This document shows positions 20,973 to 29,505 of a stretch of 64,000 bases of DNA, one piece after another. The notes below the pieces were generated by a model. That model saw only the letters and a list, made by a program, of their open reading frames with translations. It was not told where the DNA came from and did no database searches. Position 1 is the stretch's first letter; the number at the start of each line of letters is the position of its first letter. The translations under genes were made by a program, and so were the position numbers. The stretch is taken from the NCBI RefSeq assembly GCF_010731615.1, contig NZ_AP022618.1, positions 186,001 through 250,000 of the forward strand, written 5' to 3'. The DNA comes from Mycolicibacterium insubricum (lineage in GTDB: Bacteria > Actinomycetota > Actinomycetes > Mycobacteriales > Mycobacteriaceae).

Positions 20973-21050
20973 CCGCGCTTGTCGGGCTAGCGGCGTCGGC
21001 ACCATCGGGCAGAATCTGGACCAGGTCCCTCAACGGGAGGAGTGGTCTTC

Positions 21051-21518
21051 GTGAGCACGCAATTCGACGCGATCGTCCAGGCGGTCATCCACGACTGGCC
21101 TGACTACGGGTGGTCAGGCCAGTTGGAGGCGGCCATCAAGCAGCTGTATCTGTCAGATCTTTCTTATCCAGCAACATGGTCCAGCGAACGCCGCGAGGAG
21201 TTCGCAGAGCGCCACGCCGGCGACGATGCGCTTCTTCTCACCACCTCGTTGGACGATCTCATCGATACCGTCACAGATCGCTATGCGCGCGATCACGGAG
21301 TTCTCCCCCATCGTGACGATGCGACCCTGCTTCTCGAAGCGGCGCGACGAGACGCAATCGACGAACTGGAGCTCCGCTTCGTGGCTGACCTGCCCGCCGA
21401 GATCGCCGCGCTGACAACGCACGGTTCGGGTAGGGCGGATGGCTCTCTGACTGCATGCGGGCCTGCACAGCGGCGGCGGGACAGCCGGGCGCGCCGCCGC
21501 CGTTCTCGGCGGCGCTGA
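21051..21518 (+). CDS. Hypothetical protein of the integrative element
   Basis: A 155-residue acidic protein (STQFDAIVQAVIHDWPDYG) ending in an Arg-rich tail (RRRDSRARRRRSRRR). I chose GTG 21051 because GGGAGGAG ends 9 bases upstream; the frame also offers GTG 21042, which would overlap that ribosome site. It is codirectional with the ATPase gene, 78 bp downstream. No known domain is recognised; the basic tail suggests nucleic-acid contact. Confidence 0.55.
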   Translation: MSTQFDAIVQAVIHDWPDYGWSGQLEAAIKQLYLSDLSYPATWSSERREEFAERHAGDDALLLTTSLDDLIDTVTDRYARDHGVLPHRDDATLLLEAARRDAIDELELRFVADLPAEIAALTTHGSGRADGSLTACGPAQRRRDSRARRRRSRRR

Positions 21519-21523
21519 GCTGT

Positions 21524-22321
21524 TCAGCTGCGGTACGGATAAACAACTTTGGCGAGATCACGCGTAGCCGTCAGGGTGGCCCGTTCGAGGTCCTTCCGAC
21601 GTGCGCGCTCTGTGAGACTCACCAGTAACGCGCACAGCGCCCGTTCGTCACGGGAGGCGATGTCTGCGGCGTCGAGCGCGCTGATGGGGACAGAAGCGGG
21701 CGAATCCCTAGGAGTCGTGTCGAGATCGGTATCGGAGCCAGCTCGCGGCACCTCGACAACGCGGATAGGCGTTCCGTGGCGCTCGGCAGCCATGCGGGCC
21801 GCAGATGAGTCGCGTCGGCACGTGTCTGAGCAGTAGAGCCGGCGGCGTCCGCGACGTGGTCTATCTTCGCGATCCATCATCAGCGCATCGCATCTCACGC
21901 ACCGCGGCCATTCGGTGTCCGCGCGAGCGTCCCGCCCTGCACCAGCGCGCGCAGCAGGTTGCGCCTTAACAGTTTTCGCAGCCTTGCTGCGCAGCAGCGC
22001 ACGTATCTCGCGGACATCGACACCGACCAGCTCCGCGACGGCCGCCAACGTCGCGCCGCGCTCTCGCATGTCCTTGATCGACGCACAGGCATCCGCGTAG
22101 TAGCGGCTGCGCCTGAGCTGCGCCTCTGCCTCCACCTGTTGACGAGACTGCGCGACGCGACGCGCTTGCCATTCGTCCACATCCTGCAGGCGTCCGATCA
22201 ACGTACGAACGGCGGTCGCGTCAGCTGTGTTGGCGCGATCCCGTTGTGCTCGTGACTCAATCGCTCGGCAGTGCGCCTCCCACGCGCGACGCCGAGCTTC
22301 CAACTTCGATACAGCAGCCAT
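21524..22321 (-). CDS. Hypothetical element protein with HTH-like and zinc-finger-like segments
   Basis: 265 residues on the reverse strand, convergent with the preceding gene (5 bp). A charged coiled-coil-like N-terminus (WEAHCRAIESRAQRDRA...RRVAQSRQQVEAEAQLRR) leads to an HTH-like stretch (RGATLAAVAELVGVDVREI) and a possible four-Cys zinc site, CVRCDALM ... LYCSDTCRRD. The family was not recognised. It may be a regulatory or replication-initiation factor of the element. Confidence 0.6.
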   Translation of the reverse strand: MAAVSKLEARRRAWEAHCRAIESRAQRDRANTADATAVRTLIGRLQDVDEWQARRVAQSRQQVEAEAQLRRSRYYADACASIKDMRERGATLAAVAELVGVDVREIRALLRSKAAKTVKAQPAARAGAGRDARADTEWPRCVRCDALMMDREDRPRRGRRRLYCSDTCRRDSSAARMAAERHGTPIRVVEVPRAGSDTDLDTTPRDSPASVPISALDAADIASRDERALCALLVSLTERARRKDLERATLTATRDLAKVVYPYRS

Positions 22322-22863
22322 GTCGACAAGCTACGGAGAAACACGAGGATCGGTCCACGACCAGAGCCACCTTCGCCTCAAGTTCGTGCGTCGCTCAGCG
22401 TCATTTACCCCGTGCTCCCCACTGCTGCCGCCACTGCCGAGTACCCCGCCCCGCTTGCCACCAAGCCACCCCCTGCCAGCCACTTCCTCCATTTCCCACA
22501 CACCTCTTGCACTAAGGACCCCGAACTGTCCCTTTTCGACGGACGGAATGCGTCTACGCGTCCGCGCGCCGAGACAGCCAGACTCCCAAGAAGTACCAAC
22601 CCGTGCATGCGAGGTCCCGCCGAAAGATAGGTGGTCGAGGCGGGGACGACTACTTCCCGATGCGGTCACCGGCGGTTAGAAGCCTGAAGTGGTTTGGTCG
22701 TTTTTGCCGGGCCTAGTCGTCAGCCGAATGCCCATGCAATGTACGCACCCGCCGACCGTTGATGATGGCAAACGGTCCGTTGCTGCCACCGCCGACACGA
22801 CTTGGAGCACCGAGAAAGCGGGTCGCAGATCAGCCGGGCTGGGTGCTTTGAGATTCGTGGCGA
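22322..22863. other. 542-bp gap without a recognisable gene
   Basis: Short open frames on both strands have no domain signal or ribosome site. A pyrimidine-rich run lies around 22415-22515. A short reverse-strand frame ending near 22708 reads like a protein tail but has no clear start. This is where the integrative element probably joins the catabolic region; no direct repeat of the tRNA 3' end was seen. Confidence 0.4.
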
Positions 22864-23559
22864 CTAAAGAGATAGACGCGGGGGTTGCGACGTCTGGGGG
22901 GTAGCGGCGTTTGTCTTATTGCTGGCGTCGTCGTCGGTCCTACGATGGGCGGCGAGAAAGCCATCGACGAGGTTCTCGCAGTCGTCGTGAGTGATGCCGC
23001 GAATCCCGGTCATCCGGGCAAACGCCACTGGGCCGACCAGTTGGCACAGCGCCAGTTCTCGGTCGAAGTTCTCCAACTCGGCTTGCGCCGTCGGGCTAGA
23101 GAGTATGGCGTCGAACGGTTGCCGGTACTGCTCGACGACTCGGGCCCGCAACGCGCCGGATGTGTGTCGATCATCGGCTTCGTTCGTCGGGCCGGTGGGA
23201 CCAAGGGACAGCCATGCCAGCGTCGTGACATGCAGTGGCGCGTCGTTGAAAAGAGCGGCTTGGCGGCTTAGCAATTCGATCAACTGGTCACGCAGAGGGC
23301 CGCTGGTCGGTACCGGAGTCGTCACCTGGGGAAGCAAGCGTTCGAACGTGGCTGCGAGCAGGTGCGACGAACTTTGGAAATGGCGGTAAAGCGTGGTTCT
23401 GGCCACTTTGGACGCTTTGGTGACGGCATCGATCGTGACGGCTTCCACGCCGCCAGTGCTCAGAAGGGTCGCGGCTGCATCCAGCAGTCGATTTCGAGAC
23501 CGGATTCGCCGCGGGTCCACGTCATCGTCAGGGACCGGCGCTGGCTGACTGTCGCTCAC
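22864..23559 (-). CDS. TetR-family regulator
   Basis: A 231-residue TetR protein. HTH region: RNRLLDAAATLLSTGG then IDAVTKASKVARTTLYRHF near residues 25-60. The ligand domain has no recognised signature; the C-terminus is a polar tail. It is divergent from a hotdog thioesterase, with a 29-bp near-palindrome in the 95-bp gap, so it probably represses itself and that operon. A hydrophobic acyl-CoA or steroid-like ligand would fit the neighbourhood (inference). Confidence 0.85.
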   Translation of the reverse strand: MSDSQPAPVPDDDVDPRRIRSRNRLLDAAATLLSTGGVEAVTIDAVTKASKVARTTLYRHFQSSSHLLAATFERLLPQVTTPVPTSGPLRDQLIELLSRQAALFNDAPLHVTTLAWLSLGPTGPTNEADDRHTSGALRARVVEQYRQPFDAILSSPTAQAELENFDRELALCQLVGPVAFARMTGIRGITHDDCENLVDGFLAAHRRTDDDASNKTNAATPQTSQPPRLSL

Positions 23560-23617
23560 TCATTCACCTCGGCGGTCGATTTCACGCGATGCTGTCCTGG
23601 CAGTCTAGCAGTGTGGT

Positions 23618-23646
23618 ACTAACGGTATCGAAGCGAAACCGATAGT
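23618..23646 (+). promoter_or_regulatory. Operator-like 29-bp inverted repeat, copy 1
   Basis: Left arm ACTAACGGTATCG (23618-23630), centre AAG, right arm CGAAACCGATAGT (23634-23646). The arms agree at 11 of 13 positions when one is reverse-complemented. It overlaps the promoter region between the TetR gene and the thioesterase start at 23655. Confidence 0.6.
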
Positions 23647-23654
23647 ATTGGAGC

Positions 23655-24173
23655 GTGATTGTGCCGGAAAGCGCGTCGCTGCCGAAGCGGTTACCTTCGC
23701 ACACGACAACGTGCATGGGTTGCGGCCCCGACAATCCCCACGGACTGCAGTTGGTGGTGCACCGCCGCGGCGACGCGGTGTACTCCGACGTGATTTTCGA
23801 CGAGCGCCACATTGGGGCTCCTGGGCTGGCCCATGGCGGAGCAGTTGCGGCGGCGTGCGATGACGTCTTGGGATTCACATTGTGGATCGCCGGCACACCA
23901 GCGGTGACTCGCAGCCTGACAGTGGAGTATCTGCGGCCGGTACCTCTGCATCAACCCCACAGGATCACCGCCCACATCCGGTCCCGCGAAGGACGGGCTC
24001 TGCACGTCATGGCGACGGGCACTGATTCCGATGGGGCCAACCGCTTCACCGCCACTGCGGTATTTGTCGCAGTCAGCACGGATCACTTCGCTGCGCACGG
24101 CGACGTCAGTGCTTTTGGCGGCCTTCTCGAGCAGTTCTCACGTCACGGCGGCCTCGACGACGGGCGATTATGA
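23655..24173 (+). CDS. Hotdog-fold acyl-CoA thioesterase (PaaI-like)
   Basis: 172 residues from GTG 23655. The N-terminal motif TTCMGCGPDNPHGLQL (CxGCG..NPxGL) and the core APGLAHGGAVAAACDDVLG with the catalytic-site Asp place it in the mycobacterial PaaI/YbgC-like hotdog thioesterases that cleave acyl-CoA. The stop overlaps the ATG of the next TetR gene (ATGA), so the two are translationally coupled. It has a paralogue at 26660-27214. Confidence 0.83.
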   Translation: MIVPESASLPKRLPSHTTTCMGCGPDNPHGLQLVVHRRGDAVYSDVIFDERHIGAPGLAHGGAVAAACDDVLGFTLWIAGTPAVTRSLTVEYLRPVPLHQPHRITAHIRSREGRALHVMATGTDSDGANRFTATAVFVAVSTDHFAAHGDVSAFGGLLEQFSRHGGLDDGRL

Positions 24174-24841
24174 CGCACGCTCTTTCTCGCAGCCATGGCA
24201 AAACCCGACCGCTGGAAGCAAATTCGGCTGGCGGTCAGACGCGGACCGCTGTAGCGCCCGCCTCGCGTTCATCCGCCCAGCGCCGGGAAGCGATTCTGGA
24301 CGCGGCCCTGCTCGTGGCCACGTCAGGTGGCTATGAGGCGGTTCAGATGCGGTCGGTTGCCGAGCGGGCCGGTATCGCCGTCGGCACGCTCTACCGCCAC
24401 TTCCCGGCGAAGACCAACTTGTTGGTGGCGGCGCTATCGCGCGAGTTTCGCCGACTCGACTCGGCTGACGACTGGGCTAGCGGTGACGGCACGCCATTGG
24501 AACGGCTCGAACGTCTCACCACACACCTACATGACCGCTGGCAGCGCGATCCCTGGCTGACATCAGCCATGACACGAGCGTTCGCCGTTGCAGACACCCG
24601 GGCAGCCGCAGAACTAGACTGCGCCGCCGCCGAAATTCAGACCCTGCTGGCCCGCACGCTCAGGGGCGGCGAACCGACTCCCGCCGATTTACACATCGCC
24701 GCGATCATCTCCGACGTGTGGCTGGCCAACCTCGTGGCCTTTTGTGGCCACCGAGCGTCGGCCGCCGATACTCGCGAACGCATCGACCTGGCCACTCGGC
24801 GCGTGGTGACCAGCCGCGCACGACCCGCGGAAACCGCATAA
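24170..24841 (+). CDS. KstR-like TetR regulator
   Basis: 223 residues. The HTH (AILDAALLVATSGGYEAVQ, then AERAGIAVGTLYRHFPAKT) and the ligand domain (DPWLTSAMTRAFAVADTRAA ... HIAAIISDVWLANLVAF) follow KstR of the cholesterol catabolic regulon closely along the full length. KstR binds 3-oxo-cholest-4-enoyl-CoA-type ligands, so a steroid- or lipid-CoA effector is plausible. It is coupled to the thioesterase gene. A second copy of the 29-bp operator lies 5 bp after its stop. Confidence 0.85.
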   Translation: MTHALSRSHGKTRPLEANSAGGQTRTAVAPASRSSAQRREAILDAALLVATSGGYEAVQMRSVAERAGIAVGTLYRHFPAKTNLLVAALSREFRRLDSADDWASGDGTPLERLERLTTHLHDRWQRDPWLTSAMTRAFAVADTRAAAELDCAAAEIQTLLARTLRGGEPTPADLHIAAIISDVWLANLVAFCGHRASAADTRERIDLATRRVVTSRARPAETA

Positions 24842-24845
24842 CGCT

Positions 24846-24874
24846 ACTAGTAGTATCGCAGCGCTACCTAAAGT
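24846..24874 (+). promoter_or_regulatory. Operator-like 29-bp inverted repeat, copy 2
   Basis: Left arm ACTAGTAGTATCG (24846-24858), centre CAG, right arm CGCTACCTAAAGT. Same length and centre as copy 1; its left arm matches copy 1 at 10 of 13 positions; its own two arms match only 8 of 13. It lies 43 bp upstream of the next gene. Confidence 0.45.
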
Positions 24875-24916
24875 ACCCTTAGGGCGAGGCTCGATGACGC
24901 GGCGAAGGAGAGTGCC

Positions 24917-25381
24917 ATGTATACCCAATGGATCGAAAATTGTGTCGTGCAACGCGTCTCCGTGCGCGACGGCCTGGTCCTGGACCTGGACGACTACAAC
25001 GAGATTGTCATCTCGTGCCCCTTGCTGCTGACACTGCCTGCGGTCGACCCGTATCCCGCAGAAGCGGTACGCATCGATCCACTCAAGATCGCGACTGACG
25101 AACGCCCGTTGTTGAACCTCGCCGGCGCGGTGTGCACTCAGGCCTGGTCCGGCGACGATGGAGGGCTACACCTGAGGTTCTCGCGTGGACACAGCATCGA
25201 CGTCGACCCCGATTCCGAGGAAACGGCATGGGAGTTGTACGGCAAGCGCCACGGCTACATGGCATGCCTACCCCGGGGGCGGGTACGCGTGGTCCGCCAC
25301 GACCTCCCCGACAGCGACGACGCCAACATCCTCAACAACGCCGCACAACCGTCGGCGGGGTCGGCGCGACAGACGCACTAA
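24917..25381 (+). CDS. DUF6188-like hypothetical protein
   Basis: 154 residues from ATG 24917 with GAAGGAGAG upstream. The strand-rich pattern (VSVRDGLVLDLDDYNEIVIS ... DGGLHLRFSRGHSIDVDPD ... ETAWELYGKRHGYMACLPRG) resembles mycobacterial DUF6188 proteins, which have no known function. The tail is polar and disordered. It follows an operator-like repeat shared with the TetR pair, so it may belong to their regulon. Confidence 0.65.
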   Translation: MYTQWIENCVVQRVSVRDGLVLDLDDYNEIVISCPLLLTLPAVDPYPAEAVRIDPLKIATDERPLLNLAGAVCTQAWSGDDGGLHLRFSRGHSIDVDPDSEETAWELYGKRHGYMACLPRGRVRVVRHDLPDSDDANILNNAAQPSAGSARQTH

Positions 25382-25428
25382 ATGCGACCGCGGACGGGGA
25401 CGGGTCAACTTCGGCGGCAATGCGTGGA

Positions 25429-26478
25429 TCAGATTGAACGTGGACCGGACTGCCCTGGCGACATCGAGGCGGGCGAGCATTCCCGAATGATGCTGTCGAG
25501 GTTTTGCTGCACGCGCTCGGGAGCGATGCCAACCGATGGTGAATACAGCATGATGTGGTCGAGGACGCCGTCGTAGCGTCTCAGCTGTTCACGGACCTCG
25601 TGTGCCGTCCCCGCGACGCCCATGGTGTCGATCATCTCCTCGGACACCGCGGCGAACATCGCCGGGAAATCGCGCTGGGCGAATGCTTCCCGGATGGTTC
25701 GGCCTTCGCTGGCGAAGCCGTTCACATCAAGTACCGTCTCGTAGGATTTGACCGAGGAGTAGAACGCAATCTGCTGCGCCAGTTCGCGCCTGGCGACCTC
25801 GGCGTCGTCGTGGATGGCGCACATCACCATGGAAATGATTTCCACGTCATTGGGGTCGCGGCCGGTGTGCGCGGCACCCCTGGCGATAGCGGGCCGGACG
25901 ATCTCCTCGACGTAGGTGGTGGTGAACAGGGGATGTCCGGCCAGCCCGTCGGCCACCCGCCCGGCCGCCTCGCACATCCGAGGCCGGACACCGGCGGTGA
26001 CGATCGGGATCGGCCGGCTGGAGGGTCCCACGTCGCCGGTCGGCGTGAGATTCATTCTGTAAAAACGACCCTCGTGATGGATCGGGCCTTCATGCAGGTT
26101 CCATATCCGGCGCAGCAGCATCACGAGTTCTTCCATCCGCAGCGCGGGCGCGGAGGTGTCGGGCACGCCGTGCCAGTCGCTCATCATCCGCTTGGTGCCG
26201 TTGCCGATGCCCAGCACCAGCCGTCCGTTGGAGAGTTCGTCGAGATCACGCGCCTCGGTGGCCAGCACCAGGGGGCTTCGGCCGACGCCGTAGAGAATGG
26301 AGGAACCGATCCGGCAGTTCTGTGTGCAGTTGGCCATCGCGGCCATGGAGATCGAACCCGACCGGGAGTAGAACTCCGAGGCCCATACGGCGTCGAACCC
26401 GGCCGCATCGGCGGCGTGTGCGGTCTGGGCCAGTGACTTCAAATCCGCGCCGAGAACCGACAGGCCGTAGGTGCTCAT
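25429..26478 (-). CDS. F420-dependent LLM-class oxidoreductase
   Basis: 349 residues from ATG 26478 (MSTYGLSVLGADLKSLAQ), with AGGAG seven bases upstream. Luciferase-like TIM-barrel landmarks: HAADAAGFDAVWASEFY, RIGSSILYGVGRSPLVLATEARDLDELSNGRLVLGIGNG, and PIPIVTAGVRPRMCEAAGRVADGL. The mycobacterial LLM proteins of this type usually use coenzyme F420. The substrate is unknown; the setting suggests a lipid or terpenoid intermediate. The frame is open about 210 nt further upstream, but without a ribosome site. Confidence 0.85.
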   Translation of the reverse strand: MSTYGLSVLGADLKSLAQTAHAADAAGFDAVWASEFYSRSGSISMAAMANCTQNCRIGSSILYGVGRSPLVLATEARDLDELSNGRLVLGIGNGTKRMMSDWHGVPDTSAPALRMEELVMLLRRIWNLHEGPIHHEGRFYRMNLTPTGDVGPSSRPIPIVTAGVRPRMCEAAGRVADGLAGHPLFTTTYVEEIVRPAIARGAAHTGRDPNDVEIISMVMCAIHDDAEVARRELAQQIAFYSSVKSYETVLDVNGFASEGRTIREAFAQRDFPAMFAAVSEEMIDTMGVAGTAHEVREQLRRYDGVLDHIMLYSPSVGIAPERVQQNLDSIIRECSPASMSPGQSGPRSI

Positions 26479-26659
26479 GACCGGTCTCCTGTGCGCGGGC
26501 GCGGGCCGTCGAATACGACGGCGCTGACCCGTGGCCGCCGTCTGGTGGAGGTGATCCTCGGCGACCAGGTACATGAGTGCGTTGATGATGTTTGCGTCGA
26601 GCGGGGTAAGAGACGTGGAACGCGCGCGGCCAGCCGTGCGCCACCTCCAAGGCTGGTGC

Positions 26660-27214
26660 TCAGCATCTTCCCTCCCTGGGTGACCGCACAATGCAGGGTG
26701 TCGAAGTCGCCTTCTGTATGGAACTAGTGAAGTGCGCCATCGTGACGACGACGAATAACCCTGAGGCGGACGCGACTAGCTGACCGGTAGTCTCCTCGCG
26801 CAATTCTGTCCGGACTTCGAGTTTCCGGCCGGTCTTGGACACCAGCTCCGCGCTGACCTCGTAGGGGACCCCCAGCAACACCGGCGCGTAGAACTCGGTA
26901 TCGAACCTGCGGGTGACGGCCATCTCACCGACGACGTACAGCAACATGCCCACCATGTCGTCGAGTACGGTCATGACTGCGCCGCCATGTGCGATACCGG
27001 GTGCGCCGCGATGTCTGCCGTCGAAGATATGCCTGGCACCCACCCCGTCGCCATGCCGACGCGCTCGCAGGCGATGACCGTGCGGATTGTCTGTGCCGCA
27101 ACCAAGGCACCACGGGTGGTGCGCATCAAGGTAGTCGCCGTCGGCGGCGACAGCACGATCCTGAAAGCTATGCCACCATGCGATGGCCGAATCTTCTTCC
27201 GCTTGCTCTTCGAT
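26660..27214 (-). CDS. Hotdog-fold acyl-CoA thioesterase with no canonical start codon
   Basis: The frame reads IEEQAEEDSAIAWWHSF, then PWCLGCGTDNPHGHRL (CxGCG motif), then RGAPGIAHGGAVMTVLDDMVG, so it is full length and a paralogue of the thioesterase at 23655. No ATG, GTG or TTG occurs between the in-frame TAG just upstream and the CxGCG motif. An ATC at 27214-27212 sits 8 nt after a perfect AGGAGG, where homologues have their start. Either ATC is used or a start-codon mutation has inactivated the gene. A GTG at 27043 would remove the first third of the protein. Confidence 0.6.
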   Translation of the reverse strand: MEEQAEEDSAIAWWHSFQDRAVAADGDYLDAHHPWCLGCGTDNPHGHRLRARRHGDGVGARHIFDGRHRGAPGIAHGGAVMTVLDDMVGMLLYVVGEMAVTRRFDTEFYAPVLLGVPYEVSAELVSKTGRKLEVRTELREETTGQLVASASGLFVVVTMAHFTSSIQKATSTPCIVRSPREGRC

Positions 27215-27468
27215 GACGAAACCCTCCTAAATAGACCCTCGTAGCGCGTGGTTCACCACACGACTGAAGAATTGCGCCGGCGTCGACTGGGCTGATCGCC
27301 GGTAGATATGTATGTAGGACTCGTTAGCCCGCCGAGATCATCGCTGCGACACACCTTCCGATTAGGACACTGTCGGCTATCTGGTCCTGCCCGTAATCCC
27401 TTGGACTGCAGTGTATTCATAGCCGGCCAGATCGCGTCACAATGAACTGGCACACAGTCCGCAGCGCC

Positions 27469-28137
27469 TCACAACTCCTGGGAGAAGGCGTCACGCTGGG
27501 CTCCAGCACCAGCCATGAGCGGGCCGTACCGGTGATGCAACTCTGTAACGATGTCGGTGAAGGGGAGATCGTGGTACCAACCGCGGTCGTTGAGGTACTC
27601 CATGTGTTGGCTTCCCCCACCGTCGTAGGCATGGAGGAGCGCATCGGTGTGGCCGTCGAAGTCGATCGGAGGTACACCGAATCGCGCGCAGAGCTCGGCA
27701 TTGAACGCCGGAGTAGCCTTCACCCAGCGGTTGTTGAGTTGTAATTCGCTATATCCGTGGTAGACGAACACGTCGGTACCTCCCATCCGGGCACGCAATG
27801 TGGTGGTCTGCAGATGGTTGCGCACGTCCGCGAATCCGAGCCGGGCCGGAATGCCCGCCGCACGAGCTGCCGCGGTCAGCAGCACCGCCTTCGGTATGCA
27901 ATACGCCCTCGACGCTGTCGCTACATAGCTCGCCCGATAATGCTCGGGATCGTCGTCGGTGCTATAGGGATCGTACCAAATCCTGTCCCGCACAGCGGTG
28001 AAGATCAACCTCGCCTTCTGCACAGGGTCACGAACGTCACCGACCGCGTCCTCGGTGAAGCGCTGTACATCGTCGTGCTGCCAATCGAGGAACCCAGTTG
28101 TCTCCAGGAAACTCGATTCGTTTGAAGTGTCGCTCAC
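27469..28137 (-). CDS. Transglutaminase-like cysteine protein
   Basis: 222 residues from GTG 28137. It has the core of the transglutaminase/protease-like superfamily: Cys in RAYCIPKAVLLTAAARAAG (near residue 80), His in VFVYHGYSEL (near 125) and RWVKATPAFN, where the third triad residue Asp of classical members is Thr. A conserved Asp-rich PPIDFDGHTD follows. Its GTG start overlaps the stop of the BtrH_N gene (GTGA), so the two are translated together. It could be an amidase, peptidase or acyl transferase acting with that partner. Confidence 0.75.
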   Translation of the reverse strand: MSDTSNESSFLETTGFLDWQHDDVQRFTEDAVGDVRDPVQKARLIFTAVRDRIWYDPYSTDDDPEHYRASYVATASRAYCIPKAVLLTAAARAAGIPARLGFADVRNHLQTTTLRARMGGTDVFVYHGYSELQLNNRWVKATPAFNAELCARFGVPPIDFDGHTDALLHAYDGGGSQHMEYLNDRGWYHDLPFTDIVTELHHRYGPLMAGAGAQRDAFSQEL

Positions 28138-29234
28138 AGATAGCCTTTCAGATAAGCCTCGAGGCCGGTATCGACAGTGCCAACGGATCGACTGGCCGTT
28201 TCGAGGGCTTCGACGAGGCGTGTTTCGGAGTCCGGGATCGTCGCGGCGATTTTGGCCGCAGCGAGACTACGACTCCGTAGCGATGTGCCGGCATCGGTGG
28301 CTGCGGCCGCAAGCTCAGACCACGCTTGGGAAGCGTGTCGGGCCGCGGCCGCCGCTTCGGCTGCGGCGGCGTCCCCGAGGAGATCGGCGATATTCTGGCA
28401 ACCTTGTGCTTGCAGCATACGAAAGAGCCCGCCACCGGTTCCGGCTTTCTCGATGAACGCCCCGAGCCCGAACAATGCCGCGGTCAGGGCGTCGTCATCA
28501 AACACCGTTGGCCAATGCCGTACGTCATCGGCGAACTCCTGCACACCCTTCAAACCGGAAGCCTCGACTTCAGCTGCCTCGATGCGCAGTAGCGGCGCAC
28601 CTACGGCACCGCCGCGCATGAAAGCTGCGCTCGCGGCTAATGCAGTGGCGGCAATCGGCCCAAGGTCGGGCACTCGCTCCGGCCAGTCGACGTGATATGT
28701 GGTGTGCCGGGTCGGTGTAGGGAACCCTACCGAGGACCGCGCCCGGCGCAGGTCATCATAAGCCACCGTTTGGGTGGTCTCGCGGTCATTATCGACCACA
28801 TAGGCAACCCCTTGTTCGTCATCATATCCGGTGATGACGATGTCGTGACGGCTCATGTGCAATCGGACGCGCAGGTAAGGAAGTTCGCCGATGTCAGCCC
28901 AGACCATGACGGGTCGGCCCTTGTCGACTTCGTCGGTAACAAATGACCATCCCACGTCTGCGTCATCGGTCGATCGCACGACGCAGTTTGCACCAACTCG
29001 GGAGAGGTAGTCTTTTTCCAGGTCGCTTCCTCGTCCTACCAGGTAGATCTGGGGAAACAATTGCGTAGAGCGGACGTACGAGAAGTCCAAGGCTCCGCCG
29101 AGGGTGAAGACCAATCCTTCACTGAGTGTTTCTGTCCCCCATCCTAGTTGTGCCCATTCAGTAAGGTCACGCAGCGCACCGGAACCACAGTGCCCTCCTC
29201 TCCTATGGAGATAGGGAATTTCAATCCTCGCCAT
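28134..29234 (-). CDS. BtrH_N / DUF4872 domain protein
   Basis: 366 residues. The N-terminal HCGSGALRDLTEW with TLSEGLVFTLGGALDFSYV is the BtrH_N signature (papain-like fold; BtrH transfers an acyl group from an acyl carrier protein to ribostamycin). The middle HMSRHDIVITGYDDEQG (His near residue 128) and VAYVVDNDRE fit the DUF4872 domain that usually follows. The C-terminal ~130 residues are Ala-rich helices. It is upstream of, and coupled to, the transglutaminase-like gene. No carrier protein or NRPS/PKS gene is in the window, so its acyl donor is unknown. Confidence 0.75.
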   Translation of the reverse strand: MARIEIPYLHRRGGHCGSGALRDLTEWAQLGWGTETLSEGLVFTLGGALDFSYVRSTQLFPQIYLVGRGSDLEKDYLSRVGANCVVRSTDDADVGWSFVTDEVDKGRPVMVWADIGELPYLRVRLHMSRHDIVITGYDDEQGVAYVVDNDRETTQTVAYDDLRRARSSVGFPTPTRHTTYHVDWPERVPDLGPIAATALAASAAFMRGGAVGAPLLRIEAAEVEASGLKGVQEFADDVRHWPTVFDDDALTAALFGLGAFIEKAGTGGGLFRMLQAQGCQNIADLLGDAAAAEAAAAARHASQAWSELAAAATDAGTSLRSRSLAAAKIAATIPDSETRLVEALETASRSVGTVDTGLEAYLKGYL

Positions 29235-29505
29235 CGCCGCTTCCTCTCTTATCCAATAGCACTGTTAACACTCATCGAAAGCTACATACCATCAAGGCGT
29301 CCCGGCTGGCGGTAGGTGCCAGAACTGTTCGACCGCAGCCAATCTCACCCGCGCAGCTCGAGCGCCTATGACTATGGGAAACATTGCTTTCGATCGCTAT
29401 CCCGCATCGAAGCGTCAACGGTGAGAGCCCCTGACCCGCAGCATCGCCATCGTTGTACTGAGCTCGCTTGGTGCCGTTTTGCGCTTCCCTGCTTTGGGTG
29501 CTCTG

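Larger units (their letters stand above)
17668..22321. mobile_element. Compact tRNA-Pro-integrated element (boundaries approximate)
   Basis: Genes: tyrosine integrase (reading toward the tRNA), MerR/AlpA-type excisionase, P-loop replication-type ATPase, and two unknown proteins. No capsid, tail, portal, lysis or conjugation genes are visible, so it resembles a phage satellite or small integrative plasmid-like element rather than a full prophage. The left edge is set by the tRNA. I found no duplicate of the tRNA 3' end inside the window, so the right edge (last element-like gene starts at 22321) is only a guess. Confidence 0.65.

Noticed and set aside
22331..22669. 112-codon reverse frame in the gap after the integrative element
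   Set aside because: Low-complexity Gly/Arg/Trp translation, no ribosome site, no domain.
22600..22680. Possible right attachment site (GTCCCGCC...GGCGGGGACG)
   Set aside because: Only short GC matches to the tRNA 3' end; no continuous direct repeat.
24170..24916. KstR-type operator (TnnAACnnGTTnnA) beside the KstR-like gene
   Set aside because: No sequence with AAC-N2-GTT spacing is present in the gap; the repeat there has a different core.
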